The notes: a model not told the origin generated them from the letters alone. A DNA stretch of 64,000 nucleotides from Clostridiales bacterium (GCA_012523775.1 JAAYTK010000062.1:1-64000); one strand, 5' to 3'. Shown: positions 8,135 through 18,296, counted from the stretch's first letter. A program made the numbers and translations.

Positions 8135-8845
8135 ATGGAAATAGGAAAGGTTGTAATTTCATCCTTAGTGTCTTTAGGAGCATTATTTATTCTGACGAAA
8201 ATGATGGGTAACAGAGAAATGGCTCAGCTTAGTATGTTCGACTATATCAGCAGTATAGCCATAGGTTCAATTGCAGGCGAGATGGCTGCCATGTCTACTG
8301 AAAATCTAATCGAGCCTTTATTATCAATGACAATACTTTCATTATTTACCTTAACTATAAACTACTTAACATGTAAATCAATTATTCTCAGAAGGTTCTT
8401 TCAGGGTCAGGCGTTATTGCTTTATCAGAACGGACAAATTTATGAGAAAAATCTGTTATATGCCAAGCTAGATATAGGTGAATTATTGGCAGAATGCAGG
8501 GTTCAAGGCTATTTTAATTTAGAGGATATCCACACCATATTATTGGAAAGCAACGGTAAGCTCAGTATTCTTCCGGTATCGATAACCAGGCCGCTTACTC
8601 CTAATGATATCAATATATCTCCTGAACAAGACATGCCCATGGCAAATATAATCATCGATGGTAAAATCATGTCCGGTAATTTAAAATATACCGGAAAAAA
8701 TGAAGCATGGTTAAAAAAAAGACTGACACAGAAGGGAGTTTCCGATATTAAAGAAATAATTCTTGCCACATTTGACAATACCAAGGATGATATTAATGTC
8801 TACTTAAAGAATCATAAGAAATATAAAAATGACATTTTTGAATAA
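8135..8845 (+). CDS. DUF421 domain-containing membrane protein (YetF family)
   Basis: A 236-residue protein with about three N-terminal membrane segments followed by a cytoplasmic DUF421 domain from about residue 85. The conserved stretch LTKMMGNREMAQLSMFDYI lies between the first two helices. The family includes Bacillus YetF and YrbG and is common in spore formers; its biochemical role is not settled. AGGAGGGG precedes the ATG. Confidence 0.87.
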   Translation: MEIGKVVISSLVSLGALFILTKMMGNREMAQLSMFDYISSIAIGSIAGEMAAMSTENLIEPLLSMTILSLFTLTINYLTCKSIILRRFFQGQALLLYQNGQIYEKNLLYAKLDIGELLAECRVQGYFNLEDIHTILLESNGKLSILPVSITRPLTPNDINISPEQDMPMANIIIDGKIMSGNLKYTGKNEAWLKKRLTQKGVSDIKEIILATFDNTKDDINVYLKNHKKYKNDIFE

Positions 8846-8908
8846 AGGAATGAAAGCCGCTAACAAAACATAAGATATTACGAGCTTTATGTTAGGGATG
8901 GCTTGTCT

Positions 8909-10012
8909 ATGATGTCAAAGTATAAGGCCAAGCATATTATTATTTTTGAATTAATATTACTGCTTATTCTTTCATCGGCTCTGATTAAACAGGGTCTGGA
9001 TCAGGAGGCCGCCATGTATGCCTCCATGTATGATGGCGAAAAGAAATTTATTAAATGGGTCAGTTTTGATGTGAGTCATAAGGCCCTTGACAGGGCATAT
9101 CGTTATGACGTTGAAACCATAGAAGGCGAAGTACATCTGAACTGGATCGAGCTATTAGCTTATCTCGGTGCCAGATACGGTGGCGATTTTTCAAAGTATA
9201 AGGAAAAACATATGACCGATATAGCCAAAAAACTATTATCAGGAGAAAGTATAGATGACCTTACCAAGGATATGAAATACTACAATTATTATTATGAAGC
9301 ATATTCTGCCGTTCTGGGTGGTATGGTGGGTAAATATCAGATTGAGGTTAAGGACGAATCGGCTCCCGGAGGGAAACGATGGGAAGAAAAATACGGTCTT
9401 AAAGCCTTCCTTCCCATCGCTAAGTATTATCCATACAGTCATTTTGATGATTTCGGCGTATCGAGAAGCTACGGCTTTAGGAGAAAGCATCTCGGTCATG
9501 ATATGATGGGGCAGGTCGGTACTCCGATTATAGCTGTAGAATCCGGATATGTCGAGGCTCTGGGATGGAACCAATATGGGGGATGGAGAATCGGGATTCG
9601 AAGCTTCGATAAAAAAAGATACTATTACTATGCACATCTTCGTAAGAACTTTCCATTTAATAAGTCCTTAAAGGAAGGAAGTGTGGTATTGGCAGGAGAT
9701 GTTATCGGATATCTTGGGCGAACAGGATACAGCAGCAAGGAAAACGCCAATAACATACGAACACCGCACCTTCATTTCGGTATGCAATTAATATTTGATG
9801 AATCACAGAAGGAAAGCGTCAATGAAATCTGGATTGACTGCTACGATTTAATCTTATTCCTATATAATAACCGTTCGGAGACTGTCAAAGACCCTGAGAC
9901 TAAGGAATATCACAGAGTATATAATATGATTGATCCCGTTGCAGATGATTATATAAATCATCAAATCTATGATTATGATGATGAATATATCGATATACAT
10001 ATTTATGAATAG
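8909..10012 (+). CDS. M23 family metallopeptidase (LytM-type), membrane anchored
   Basis: A peptidoglycan endopeptidase of about 367 residues. One N-terminal membrane segment (residues about 10-25) leads to an external domain. The M23 zinc site is present: HLGHDMMG provides His and Asp, YAHL and the later HLHFG provide the remaining His residues. Start: the ORF track opens at TTG 8903, but ATG at 8909 has better spacing from AGGGA. The C-terminus is rich in Asp and Tyr. Just 11 bases separate its stop from the convergent gerB stop, with no obvious terminator. Confidence 0.85.
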   Translation: MMSKYKAKHIIIFELILLLILSSALIKQGLDQEAAMYASMYDGEKKFIKWVSFDVSHKALDRAYRYDVETIEGEVHLNWIELLAYLGARYGGDFSKYKEKHMTDIAKKLLSGESIDDLTKDMKYYNYYYEAYSAVLGGMVGKYQIEVKDESAPGGKRWEEKYGLKAFLPIAKYYPYSHFDDFGVSRSYGFRRKHLGHDMMGQVGTPIIAVESGYVEALGWNQYGGWRIGIRSFDKKRYYYYAHLRKNFPFNKSLKEGSVVLAGDVIGYLGRTGYSSKENANNIRTPHLHFGMQLIFDESQKESVNEIWIDCYDLILFLYNNRSETVKDPETKEYHRVYNMIDPVADDYINHQIYDYDDEYIDIHIYE

Positions 10013-10023
10013 CTCATATGATA

Positions 10024-11124
10024 TCAATACTGCTGCTTTATATGCTTCCTCTTCAGTATACACAATAAACCAAAGAATACAGGTATAATATACTGAAAGA
10101 CCAGATTAATGTTCAAGATTATAAATCTGAAAAAATAATCGAATTCGAATTGTGTGGAGCTTACAATATAAGAAAGATAATAACTGATTATGGCCAAAGG
10201 CAGAAACAGAAAACCTCTCTCCCTTATCCCGAATAACCACTGAATCAATCGCATAAGAATAATAAACATAATACAGATTGTCACAAAATCCGATAGTATG
10301 CATATTAGTGTTACAAGAACCTCGAAGCGTTCAAATATATTAAAAAATGATATACTCTTTACGGTAATATAAAATGGAAAGGGAAGGTTGGCAGTCAATG
10401 CAGCACCCGTTATTCCATAAGTAAATATGGTTATAACAAAGCTAATAAATATAAAAATTATTGAACCTGACCAAAGCCTTCTTATTTGTTTTTTAGAGAG
10501 TGCTATCCCTAATTTATCGGCAAAGAACAGTATAAGAGTCAGATTGCCTCCAACAGCTATTACAGCCTTTGAAGCCCTGATGGTTGATGGAAAATTAATT
10601 GTTGACATAGGAAAAAGATAATCCGTTCTCAATCTGCCAACAGCACATACGAATAAAACTCCTATTAGAAGAATAATCGGTCCCAAGGCAAATTCCGAGA
10701 ATCTGAAAATCGTTTTGCTTCCCCTAAGAAGCGCATAATAAACCAGAATAAGTATGATCTGCATGAAGAAATCCGACCTGGTCTTTGGCATCAGGGTAAA
10801 CTGTAGTGTAAGAGAGTATATGTTTAGCTTTGCAGAAAGAGAAATTAAAATCCAGAATATATAGAGTAAAGTTATAAACTTCGCAAATACTCTCCCGCTT
10901 AGATGTACCATTATTTCATATAAATTAAGTCCCGGAAAGGACCTGATAAGAAGTAATATTCCAGCTGTAAGAGGCAATATGGCAAATACAGACCAAAATG
11001 GGCTTAAATATCCTCCTCTACCGGCTTCCCTTGCCAGCATAGAAGGTATTTGTCTTAAAACCGGAGAAAGAGATATAAACAGATACATAAATACAACCTG
11101 TCGCATAGTTAACTGCTTATTCAT
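10024..11124 (-). CDS. Spore germination receptor subunit B (GerAB/GerKB family)
   Basis: A 366-residue membrane protein with about ten helices, of the amino acid/polyamine transporter-like GerAB family. It starts MNKQLTMRQ with the typical short leader and has a conserved Tyr/Pro-rich early segment. GerB subunits bind germinant within the receptor at the spore inner membrane. It is last in the gerA-gerC-small-gerB operon, nine bases after the small gene. Confidence 0.88.
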   Translation of the reverse strand: MNKQLTMRQVVFMYLFISLSPVLRQIPSMLAREAGRGGYLSPFWSVFAILPLTAGILLLIRSFPGLNLYEIMVHLSGRVFAKFITLLYIFWILISLSAKLNIYSLTLQFTLMPKTRSDFFMQIILILVYYALLRGSKTIFRFSEFALGPIILLIGVLFVCAVGRLRTDYLFPMSTINFPSTIRASKAVIAVGGNLTLILFFADKLGIALSKKQIRRLWSGSIIFIFISFVITIFTYGITGAALTANLPFPFYITVKSISFFNIFERFEVLVTLICILSDFVTICIMFIILMRLIQWLFGIRERGFLFLPLAIISYYLSYIVSSTQFEFDYFFRFIILNINLVFQYIIPVFFGLLCILKRKHIKQQY

Positions 11125-11133
11125 ATAGATACC

Positions 11134-11322
11134 TCATTTCATATGTTTTTCCAAAGTATAGACAATGCTTGGAATGTACGGATAAATCATTCGGACAATT
11201 CCTAATGCAAGGCCTATCACAGACAAAAGCAGAAAAAGACAAATATTGCGCTTCTTTTTTAATAATTCATCCTTCTCCTTTATGAACGTTATTAAGAGTA
11301 AGCCTCCAAAGACATATATCAT
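11134..11322 (-). CDS. Small two-helix membrane protein, germination receptor D-subunit candidate
   Basis: A 62-residue protein with two hydrophobic segments separated by the charged hinge KEKDELLKKKR. It lies inside the germination operon between gerC and gerB. Small two-helix D subunits are known in some Bacillus receptor operons, where they modulate germination; the size and topology fit. There is no sequence motif to prove it, so the assignment rests on position and topology. Confidence 0.7.
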   Translation of the reverse strand: MIYVFGGLLLITFIKEKDELLKKKRNICLFLLLSVIGLALGIVRMIYPYIPSIVYTLEKHMK

Positions 11323-11344
11323 TTTAACCTCCGTTTAATCTTTA

Positions 11345-12436
11345 CTAGTTTAGAATGAATGATTTTGTAATCTGTGAGTTAACGTTAAATTCATATTCTA
11401 TCTCGGATATTTTATCCTTCCAATTATACTCATACTCACTCCATTTTCTTGTATGCTGATTTTGAATCAATCTGGCTATCTGAAGAATATCTCTGCCTGT
11501 ATTTTTCGAATAGTCTGTGGCCTTTTTCATTATTTCGATTATATAATCATTCTGCATATCAGTGAGACGATTAAGCTCTTCAAAGGTAAATATATCTTCC
11601 CTTATATTAATTTCCTTAATCATTGTTTCAAAATCCAATTTAATGACAATTCTAATACTATTATCCTGTATCTCTGATTTTATATGACTCTTTGAATAGG
11701 ATATGGATAAACCTACATTATCATCTAGATATATTGGATAGGCTCTTATTATATCCTTAATAAAATTAACTCCGGAAGAGGTCTCCATATCAAGATAGTC
11801 CGCCAATATATTATTTTCGAATACCGCATATCCCTGTAATAGGAACGAGCCCTCCTCTGCAACCAGATATGGTATGATTCCGATTGTTATATCATTTTCC
11901 AATTCATTCAATACATTAACTAAGGTGTTATCATTTCTTGTGACAAGCTCCTCCTGCTTTTGCTCAACAGCCTTCATATCTTCATGTATTATCTGGCCTT
12001 TTTCAAGGCTTTGTGCAATAAATTCAGATGCATCCATATCCTTTGTAACAAAGAGTAAGGATTCCATTTTGACTGTCTCATCTCTGGAAAGAAAATCAAT
12101 GCAAATGTCCAACCCCCTTTTAGCTGCCCCCTCACCCAAAAGAAAGAATCCTGTATTTGCTATTGATACAGTCTTTTTGTCCTTCAGTCTAAAGTTTTGA
12201 AAAGCCGCATAAGGAGTGGCACCTGAACCCTTAGATGTTACTTCCTGACCGGCGGAGCCCTTCTCGGTATCTGCTCCCTTTTCTCCGCTGTATAATGCAG
12301 TAATTACATACTCCCCATCTGAAAAATCTATCCCGATGACATGAACCAAATTTATCTCGTCTATTTCTCTGCGGTTCATATCATGACTGCATCCACAGAT
12401 TAAAATGGGAAAAAGCAATATTATCAGCTTTTTCAT
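11345..12436 (-). CDS. Spore germination receptor subunit C (Ger(x)C family lipoprotein)
   Basis: A 363-residue protein with a lipoprotein signal ending ILICGC, followed by DMNRREIDEINLVHVIGIDF, the signature opening of GerAC proteins. The usual three-domain Ger(x)C length is present. It is anchored on the outer face of the spore inner membrane by a diacylglycerol-linked Cys. The start codon overlaps the gerA stop (ATGA). Confidence 0.92.
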   Translation of the reverse strand: MKKLIILLFPILICGCSHDMNRREIDEINLVHVIGIDFSDGEYVITALYSGEKGADTEKGSAGQEVTSKGSGATPYAAFQNFRLKDKKTVSIANTGFFLLGEGAAKRGLDICIDFLSRDETVKMESLLFVTKDMDASEFIAQSLEKGQIIHEDMKAVEQKQEELVTRNDNTLVNVLNELENDITIGIIPYLVAEEGSFLLQGYAVFENNILADYLDMETSSGVNFIKDIIRAYPIYLDDNVGLSISYSKSHIKSEIQDNSIRIVIKLDFETMIKEINIREDIFTFEELNRLTDMQNDYIIEIMKKATDYSKNTGRDILQIARLIQNQHTRKWSEYEYNWKDKISEIEYEFNVNSQITKSFILN

Positions 12437-13881
12437 AACCTATCCCTCCGCTCACTCTGCATTGACTTACGCTTTTGAAAGTATTTAATCGGGAAACGGA
12501 ATATCGTATCTCTTATATTTCTCTCCTCCACATCAACAAAAGGTGATATATAGGCTATACCGTAATTGTTCAGGCTGCAAAGATGTGTTATGAGTATTAT
12601 TAATCCGATTGCAAGGCCAAAAAAACCGGCCACAGCCGCCAATACCGTAAGTAAAAATCTGGACAACCTTATACCACTGCTTAAGTCCTGGTTAGGCATG
12701 ATAAACCCCGATATCCCTGCCAACGCGACTATTACTACGACCGCCGGTGATATAAGATTTGCCGCAACAGCCGATTGTCCTACCACCAGACCACCGAGAA
12801 TCGACATGGCTGTGCCTACGGCTTTCGGAAGCCTTAAACCTGCTTCTATCAAAATCTCAAATGATATCAATAGCCCCAGCACTTCTGATGCGGAAGAAAA
12901 AGGTACATTTTGCTTGGCTGCCTGTGTCGACAGAGCAAGCTGTACCGGCAGCATCTGAACCTGATAGGTAGTTGCCGCAATATAAAATGCAGGCAAAAAT
13001 AAAGTAACTATCATAGACATATACCTAATGATTCTAAGAGAGGATCCTATAAAGAAATGGTTTGCATAATCGTCCGGAGACTGCATCAGCATGGGAAGCT
13101 GGCATGGCAGAAGGTACGCAAAGGGTATCCCGTCCACCACAAGTGCCACTCTTCCGTCAGATAAATTAGCGGCAACCCGATCAGGTCTTTGCGTATACAT
13201 AATCTGCGGAAAAATACTGTGTTTGTTCTCGACCAGAAACTCCTCTATAAATGCAGGAGTAGATATATTGTCAATATCTATTTCGTTAATGATAGTGCGT
13301 ATTTTGTTCACAGTTGCCGAATCGGCAATACCGTTTATATATATTAAGGCTATGTCGGTTTTTGATATACGACCGGCTGATAACGTTTCTACAACCAAAT
13401 GCTCCGATCTGATTCTTCTTCGGATTAATGCAGTGTTCATACGCATAACTTCAATAAAAGATTCCTTAGAGCCCTTCATCACATTCTCTTCCGAGGGTTC
13501 CTGAATAGATCTTTTCTCAAACATTCTTATGTCATATACAATAGCTTTTTCTTCGGTATCAAATATTAATGCCACCATTCCGCTCAGAACATATTTTAAT
13601 AAGAGCTGATAATCAGCTTCTTCCTTGGTAAACACATGATAGGTACCGCCTTCCAATAAATAATCCATCATAGCCCGCTCTGTCATGCAGCCGCTTAAAT
13701 ATGGGTCAAATTTCAGTGACCTGAATACCGCCTCATCAAATAATGACTGATTTATTAGCCCATCCACACAAAATAAATGTACGGTTATTCCGTTCTGGTT
13801 GATTTTTATCGGTCGGACAATTACGTCTCCACTATTATTAAAGAGCTCCTTAAGCCAAGCCGAATTTATTCTGTTCATCAT
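12433..13881 (-). CDS. Spore germination receptor subunit A (GerAA family)
   Basis: A 482-residue protein: an N-terminal hydrophilic region (about 1-260) and a C-terminal membrane region with four to five helices. ERAMMDYLLEGG, RVALVVDGIPFAYLLPC and PAFYIAATTYQ are recognisable GerA blocks. Two ATG codons stand side by side at the start after AAGGTGAGGG. It is first in the operon. Germinant specificity cannot be read from the sequence. Confidence 0.93.
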   Translation of the reverse strand: MMNRINSAWLKELFNNSGDVIVRPIKINQNGITVHLFCVDGLINQSLFDEAVFRSLKFDPYLSGCMTERAMMDYLLEGGTYHVFTKEEADYQLLLKYVLSGMVALIFDTEEKAIVYDIRMFEKRSIQEPSEENVMKGSKESFIEVMRMNTALIRRRIRSEHLVVETLSAGRISKTDIALIYINGIADSATVNKIRTIINEIDIDNISTPAFIEEFLVENKHSIFPQIMYTQRPDRVAANLSDGRVALVVDGIPFAYLLPCQLPMLMQSPDDYANHFFIGSSLRIIRYMSMIVTLFLPAFYIAATTYQVQMLPVQLALSTQAAKQNVPFSSASEVLGLLISFEILIEAGLRLPKAVGTAMSILGGLVVGQSAVAANLISPAVVVIVALAGISGFIMPNQDLSSGIRLSRFLLTVLAAVAGFFGLAIGLIILITHLCSLNNYGIAYISPFVDVEERNIRDTIFRFPIKYFQKRKSMQSERRDRL

Positions 13882-13975
13882 ATACAGCCCTCACCTTAAC
13901 AAATATAGAGCAAATATCTATATCTATATTTTCCTTATAATACCGAAAATATGCAAAATATCGGAATAAAAATAA

Positions 13976-14000
13976 GGCTCCTGCATATTATGCAAAAGCC
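13976..14000 (-). terminator. Terminator after the DUF6514 gene
   Basis: GGCTCCTGCAT and ATGCAAAAGCC form an 11-pair stem (two G-U pairs) with a three-base loop. On the minus strand it is followed by TTATTTTTATT, the expected U-run. Confidence 0.75.
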
Positions 14001-14043
14001 CATTGTCTGAATTCCTAATAATTTATCTTTAGTTAAAAACGGA

Positions 14044-14304
14044 TTAATAGAAGTAGTCATCTATCATATCCTTAATATGTACCGGAAACACCATTCCCTT
14101 AGCTAATATCTTCAGAAATAATTCTGCTTCACCTTCATCATCTGTAATATTTTCTACATAGCAATAATTATTCGTTTCATTATCATTACTTCCAACTCTT
14201 ATACATTCTAAGCTATAGAGTGCGTTTTTAAAGATTAGATTATAAACAATTTCAATATTCTCATCTTTTGCAGAAGTAGTTATGGTTCTTAATGACTGGC
14301 TCAT
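14044..14304 (-). CDS. DUF6514-like small protein
   Basis: An 86-residue soluble protein. Its ending (LFLKILAKGMVFPVHIKDMI followed by DDYF) matches what I recall of the DUF6514 family of Clostridia; no function is known. It has its own terminator downstream and is flanked by PFOR and gerA without operon spacing to either. Confidence 0.65.
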   Translation of the reverse strand: MSQSLRTITTSAKDENIEIVYNLIFKNALYSLECIRVGSNDNETNNYCYVENITDDEGEAELFLKILAKGMVFPVHIKDMIDDYFY

Positions 14305-14500
14305 AATAACTAGTCCACCCCTTTAGTATAATATTTATAATTAATTATATCAGTTATCTTAAAATAATAATATATGAATTCATGATTTTAATTATGTAAT
14401 TAATAGAACAGAATCCATAATACACCAGTCACTAATACATAAAATGAATATATAGGCAAACTATCTCACTTATAAACAAATTAAGGTTTAAATATATGTA

Positions 14501-14534
14501 AGGACAAGATTATGCAGTCAAATAATCCTGTCCT
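14501..14534 (-). terminator. Terminator after PFOR
   Basis: AGGACAAGATTAT pairs with ATAATCCTGTCCT (13 pairs, one mismatch-type wobble) immediately after the PFOR stop on the minus strand. The following bases are A/T-rich rather than a pure U-run. The rest of the 14305-14542 gap is AT-rich with nothing else seen. Confidence 0.65.
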
Positions 14535-14542
14535 GAAAGTTC

Positions 14543-17500
14543 TTATAATTCAATCGGTTCTACTTCTGCCATTTGCTTATAAACAGAATACCGTTCCTTA
14601 GCCTGCCTTTCGGCCCGTGCAAATAATTCTTCGGCAGCCTCAGGATATGCCTTAGCCAATGAACTATAACGTACCTGTTGCATTATATATTCCCTAAAGC
14701 TTTCCGTTGGCTCCTTTGAATCAAGAATAAACGGATTCTTTCCCTCCTTCCTCAGCATTGGATTATATCTGTAAAGATGCCAATATCCGGCCTGCACCGC
14801 CTTCTTTATATTAGCCATGCTTCTGCCCATGCCTTCCTTGATTCCATGATTTATACAGGGGGAATAGCATATTATAAGCGAGGGACCCTTATAGCTTTCT
14901 GCCTCTCTTAATGCCCTGATAAGCTGTGTATTATCTGCATGTATCCCGACCTGAGCAACATAGACATTTCCGTAGGTCATCATCATCCTTCCCAGATCCT
15001 TTTTCCCCTGCTTTTTCCCGGAGGCGGCAAACTTAGCGATGGCTGCCGTCGGTGTGGACTTGGATGCCTGACCGCCTGTATTTGAGTAAACCTCTGTATC
15101 AAATACAAGCACATTCACATCCTCGCCGGAGGCAAGCACATGATCCAACCCTCCATAGCCTATATCATAGGCCCATCCGTCGCCGCCAACAAGCCAAATC
15201 GACCTTTTTGAAAGATAATCCTTATTATCCTTAATATCATCAACCAGATTCATTATTTCCACATCGGTCGAGGTAAAATCCTCCAGTAAATTCAGTAATT
15301 TTTCACCGGCCTTCGACGAAAGCTTTCCGTCCTCTTTATAGTGAATCCAGTCATGAAACGCTTCCTTTAGCTTATCCTCTATATTCATTCCGTTAAGTTT
15401 TCTCATTGTTTCTTCCAGTTTATTTCGTATTTGCTTTACTCCCAAGTACATGCCAAAGCCATATTCCGCATTATCCTCAAACAGCGAATTAGCCCAGGAA
15501 GGACCCTTACATTCTTCATTTACGGTATAAGCCGTACTTGGAGCGGAGGATGCCCATATGGATGAACAACCGGTGGCATTGGCAATCATCATTCTCTCAC
15601 CGAATAACTGAGTAACAAGCTTAATATATGGGGTCTCACCGCAGCCTGCACAGGCTCCCGAAAATTCAATCAAAGGAGGCATGAATTGACTGTCCTTAAA
15701 CGACTGTCCATATGCCAGATCCTTCTTAAATCGAACCTTGTCGATAGCAAATTCCCAATTGGGTATTTCATTGGGAAGCTGACTTTCAATGGGTTTCATG
15801 ATTAATGCCTTGCCCTTAGCGGGACATATGTCGGCACAATTACCACAGCCTGTACAATCCATAGGACTAATCTGAATTTTATAATGAAGTCCCTCAAAGG
15901 CTTTGCCGGTTGCCTTCTTTGTAACGAAGGTTTCCGGTGCCTGACTCAACTCATCATCGTTTAGTAAAAACGGTCTGATGACAGCATGGGGACATACCAA
16001 TGAGCATTGATTACATTGAATACAGCGCTCGACAATCCATTCAGGAACGTTCACCGCTATGCCTCTCTTTTCATAGGCTGTGGTTCCGGACGGGAAACTA
16101 CCGTCCTCTCTGCCTGAAAATGCACTGACAGGAAGCTCCCCACCCTTCATCTCAGACATTGGACGCATTACTTTTCTAATAAATTCCGGTTCTTTTACTT
16201 TATCCTCGTCATCATCCTTCAAATCTATCCAGTCCGCCGGTATCTCTATCTCCCGTATGGCATTGATACCCTGATCTACGGCTTCATGATTCATCTTTAC
16301 TACCTTTTCACCCTTATTGCCGTACATCTTAACGATGACATCCTTAAGCTCCTTAATATAGACATCTTCAGGCAGTAAATTAGTAAGCTTAAAAAAAGCT
16401 CCCTGCATTACCATGTTAATTCTATTCCCAAGACCTATCTCTTCAGCTATTTTAATTGCGTTGACGGTGTAAAAACGTGCTTTCTTTTTAGCGAGCTTTC
16501 GCTTCATCTTTGAAGGAAGTTGTTTATTGAGCTCCTCCTCATTCCATTGAGTGTTGAGCACAAATATACCTCCCGTTTTTAAGCTCTCCAACAGATCATA
16601 CTTATTGACATATGATGGATTGTGACACGCAACATAATCCGCATTATTGACCAAATACGTCGAGCGTATCGGATGATTGGAGAATCTCAGATGAGATACT
16701 GTTACTCCTCCTGATTTCTTAGAATCATAGTCGAAATATGCCTGCACCTTCATATCTGAATTGTCACCAATAATCTTAATGGCCTGTTTATTGGCTCCGA
16801 CTGTTCCGTCTGATCCAAGCCCCCATATCTGACAAGCCTTCAAATCCTCCGGCTCCACATCTATACCCTCTATAGTTTTTAGAGATGTCTTTGTTACATC
16901 GTCGATTATTCCGATTGTAAATGAATTCTTTGGTTGTGACTGCTTTAAATTTTCATATACTGCAGCGATCTGACCCGGTGTTGTATCCTTGGACGCAAGA
17001 CCGTATCTTCCGCCAACTATCAAGGGCGGATTTGCCACATCCTTATATGCCGAGCATACATCCACATAGAGAGGTTCACCGACTGCACCGGGTTCCTTGG
17101 TTCGGTCCAGAACGGCGATTGCTTTGACGGTTGACGGTATCGCTTCCAACAGATGACTGACAGAAAACGGCCTGTATAAACGGACCTTAATAAGTCCGTA
17201 CTTTTCACCTCTATTATTATAATAATCGATGGTCTGCTCTATTGTCTCGGTTACAGAACCCATGGCAATAATTACATACTCTGAATCTTCGGCACCATAG
17301 TAGTCAAACAGATGATATTGCCTTCCTGTTATCTTCGCCATGCTGTTCATATACTCTTCTACAGTATAGATTAAATCATAGTAAAATTGATTTGAAGCCT
17401 CCCTGCCCTGAAAATATATATCAGAGTTCTGCGCAGTTCCCCTAAAGAAGGGATTATTAGGTGAAAGTGCACGCTCTTTAAATGCTTTAACCGCATCCAT

Positions 17501-18088
17501 ATCCAATAGCTCTGCGTAATCCTTATATTCCATCAAATCTATTTTCTGTACCTCATGAGAGGTGCGAAATCCATCGAAGAAATGTACAAAGGGCAGGCGT
17601 CCTTTTACTGCAGACAGGTGTGCTATCGGAGCTAAATCAGCCACCTCCTGGACAGATCCCGAAGCAAGCATAGCACATCCTGTCTGTCTTACTGCCATCA
17701 CATCCTGATGATCGCCAAAAATACTTAGAGCATGTGTAGCTATAGCCCTGGCACTTACATGAATGACACCGGGAAGAAGCTCTCCTGCTATCTTATAAAT
17801 ATTCGGTATCATAAGCAATAGACCCTGTGAAGCCGTAAAAGTGGTTGATAGTGCCCCTGCCTGCAAAGACCCGTGAAAGGCACCGCTTGCCCCGGCCTCT
17901 GACTGCATCTCCACCACATTCACTGTCTGACCGAATATATTCTTTCTTCCGCCAGCAGCCCATTCATCAGTTGACTCGGCCATACCTGAGGACGGAGTAA
18001 TGGGATATATGGCCGCAACCTCGGTAAAAGCATAGGCTACATAAGCCGCCGCTGTATTACCATCCATAGTCATAGAAAGTTTTGCCAT
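14543..18088 (-). CDS. nifJ: Pyruvate:ferredoxin (flavodoxin) oxidoreductase
   Basis: Single-chain PFOR, which oxidises pyruvate with CoA to acetyl-CoA and CO2 and reduces ferredoxin. The 1181 residues hold the usual order: N-terminal pyrimidine-binding domain (YPITPSSGMAE), gamma domain, two-cluster ferredoxin domain (CIQCNQCSLVCP, CTGCGNCADICP), and TPP-pyrophosphate domain with CAGCGETPY, GDGWAYDIG and SNTGGQASKSTP. The ORF track begins at 18178, but ATG at 18088 has GGAGAG upstream and the family N-terminus (MAKLSMTMDGNTAA), so it is the real start. It follows the 64-codon gene by 13 bases. Confidence 0.97.
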   Translation of the reverse strand: MAKLSMTMDGNTAAAYVAYAFTEVAAIYPITPSSGMAESTDEWAAGGRKNIFGQTVNVVEMQSEAGASGAFHGSLQAGALSTTFTASQGLLLMIPNIYKIAGELLPGVIHVSARAIATHALSIFGDHQDVMAVRQTGCAMLASGSVQEVADLAPIAHLSAVKGRLPFVHFFDGFRTSHEVQKIDLMEYKDYAELLDMDAVKAFKERALSPNNPFFRGTAQNSDIYFQGREASNQFYYDLIYTVEEYMNSMAKITGRQYHLFDYYGAEDSEYVIIAMGSVTETIEQTIDYYNNRGEKYGLIKVRLYRPFSVSHLLEAIPSTVKAIAVLDRTKEPGAVGEPLYVDVCSAYKDVANPPLIVGGRYGLASKDTTPGQIAAVYENLKQSQPKNSFTIGIIDDVTKTSLKTIEGIDVEPEDLKACQIWGLGSDGTVGANKQAIKIIGDNSDMKVQAYFDYDSKKSGGVTVSHLRFSNHPIRSTYLVNNADYVACHNPSYVNKYDLLESLKTGGIFVLNTQWNEEELNKQLPSKMKRKLAKKKARFYTVNAIKIAEEIGLGNRINMVMQGAFFKLTNLLPEDVYIKELKDVIVKMYGNKGEKVVKMNHEAVDQGINAIREIEIPADWIDLKDDDEDKVKEPEFIRKVMRPMSEMKGGELPVSAFSGREDGSFPSGTTAYEKRGIAVNVPEWIVERCIQCNQCSLVCPHAVIRPFLLNDDELSQAPETFVTKKATGKAFEGLHYKIQISPMDCTGCGNCADICPAKGKALIMKPIESQLPNEIPNWEFAIDKVRFKKDLAYGQSFKDSQFMPPLIEFSGACAGCGETPYIKLVTQLFGERMMIANATGCSSIWASSAPSTAYTVNEECKGPSWANSLFEDNAEYGFGMYLGVKQIRNKLEETMRKLNGMNIEDKLKEAFHDWIHYKEDGKLSSKAGEKLLNLLEDFTSTDVEIMNLVDDIKDNKDYLSKRSIWLVGGDGWAYDIGYGGLDHVLASGEDVNVLVFDTEVYSNTGGQASKSTPTAAIAKFAASGKKQGKKDLGRMMMTYGNVYVAQVGIHADNTQLIRALREAESYKGPSLIICYSPCINHGIKEGMGRSMANIKKAVQAGYWHLYRYNPMLRKEGKNPFILDSKEPTESFREYIMQQVRYSSLAKAYPEAAEELFARAERQAKERYSVYKQMAEVEPIEL

Positions 18089-18101
18089 CTGATTCTCTCC
18101 T

Positions 18102-18296
18102 TTATAATTTACTTCCGTTATCAACCCATTCTTTTGCATCGATGACAGCCTCTTCACAGGGCTTGCCGACCATATCAACCTTGTAAAAGCCTTCGAAATT
18201 CTGCCACGCCGCCGTGCCCTCCTTATTTGTAGGTTCTATCTTCCCGAGCCTTTTATTCTCCTTACCGTGAAAATTATATTCATCCTTAACGTTCAT
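18102..18296 (-). CDS. Small protein of unknown function upstream of PFOR
   Basis: A 64-codon frame with a perfect AAGGAGG site seven to eight bases before its ATG, ending just ahead of the PFOR ribosome binding site. The product is hydrophilic with mixed charge, one Cys, and Trp-rich spots (AAWQNFEGFYKVDMVG and KEWVDNG). I do not recognise a family. The ribosome binding site and tight spacing to nifJ argue that it is translated and co-transcribed. It could be a PFOR-associated factor or a leader whose translation is coupled to nifJ. Confidence 0.6.
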   Translation of the reverse strand: MNVKDEYNFHGKENKRLGKIEPTNKEGTAAWQNFEGFYKVDMVGKPCEEAVIDAKEWVDNGSKL

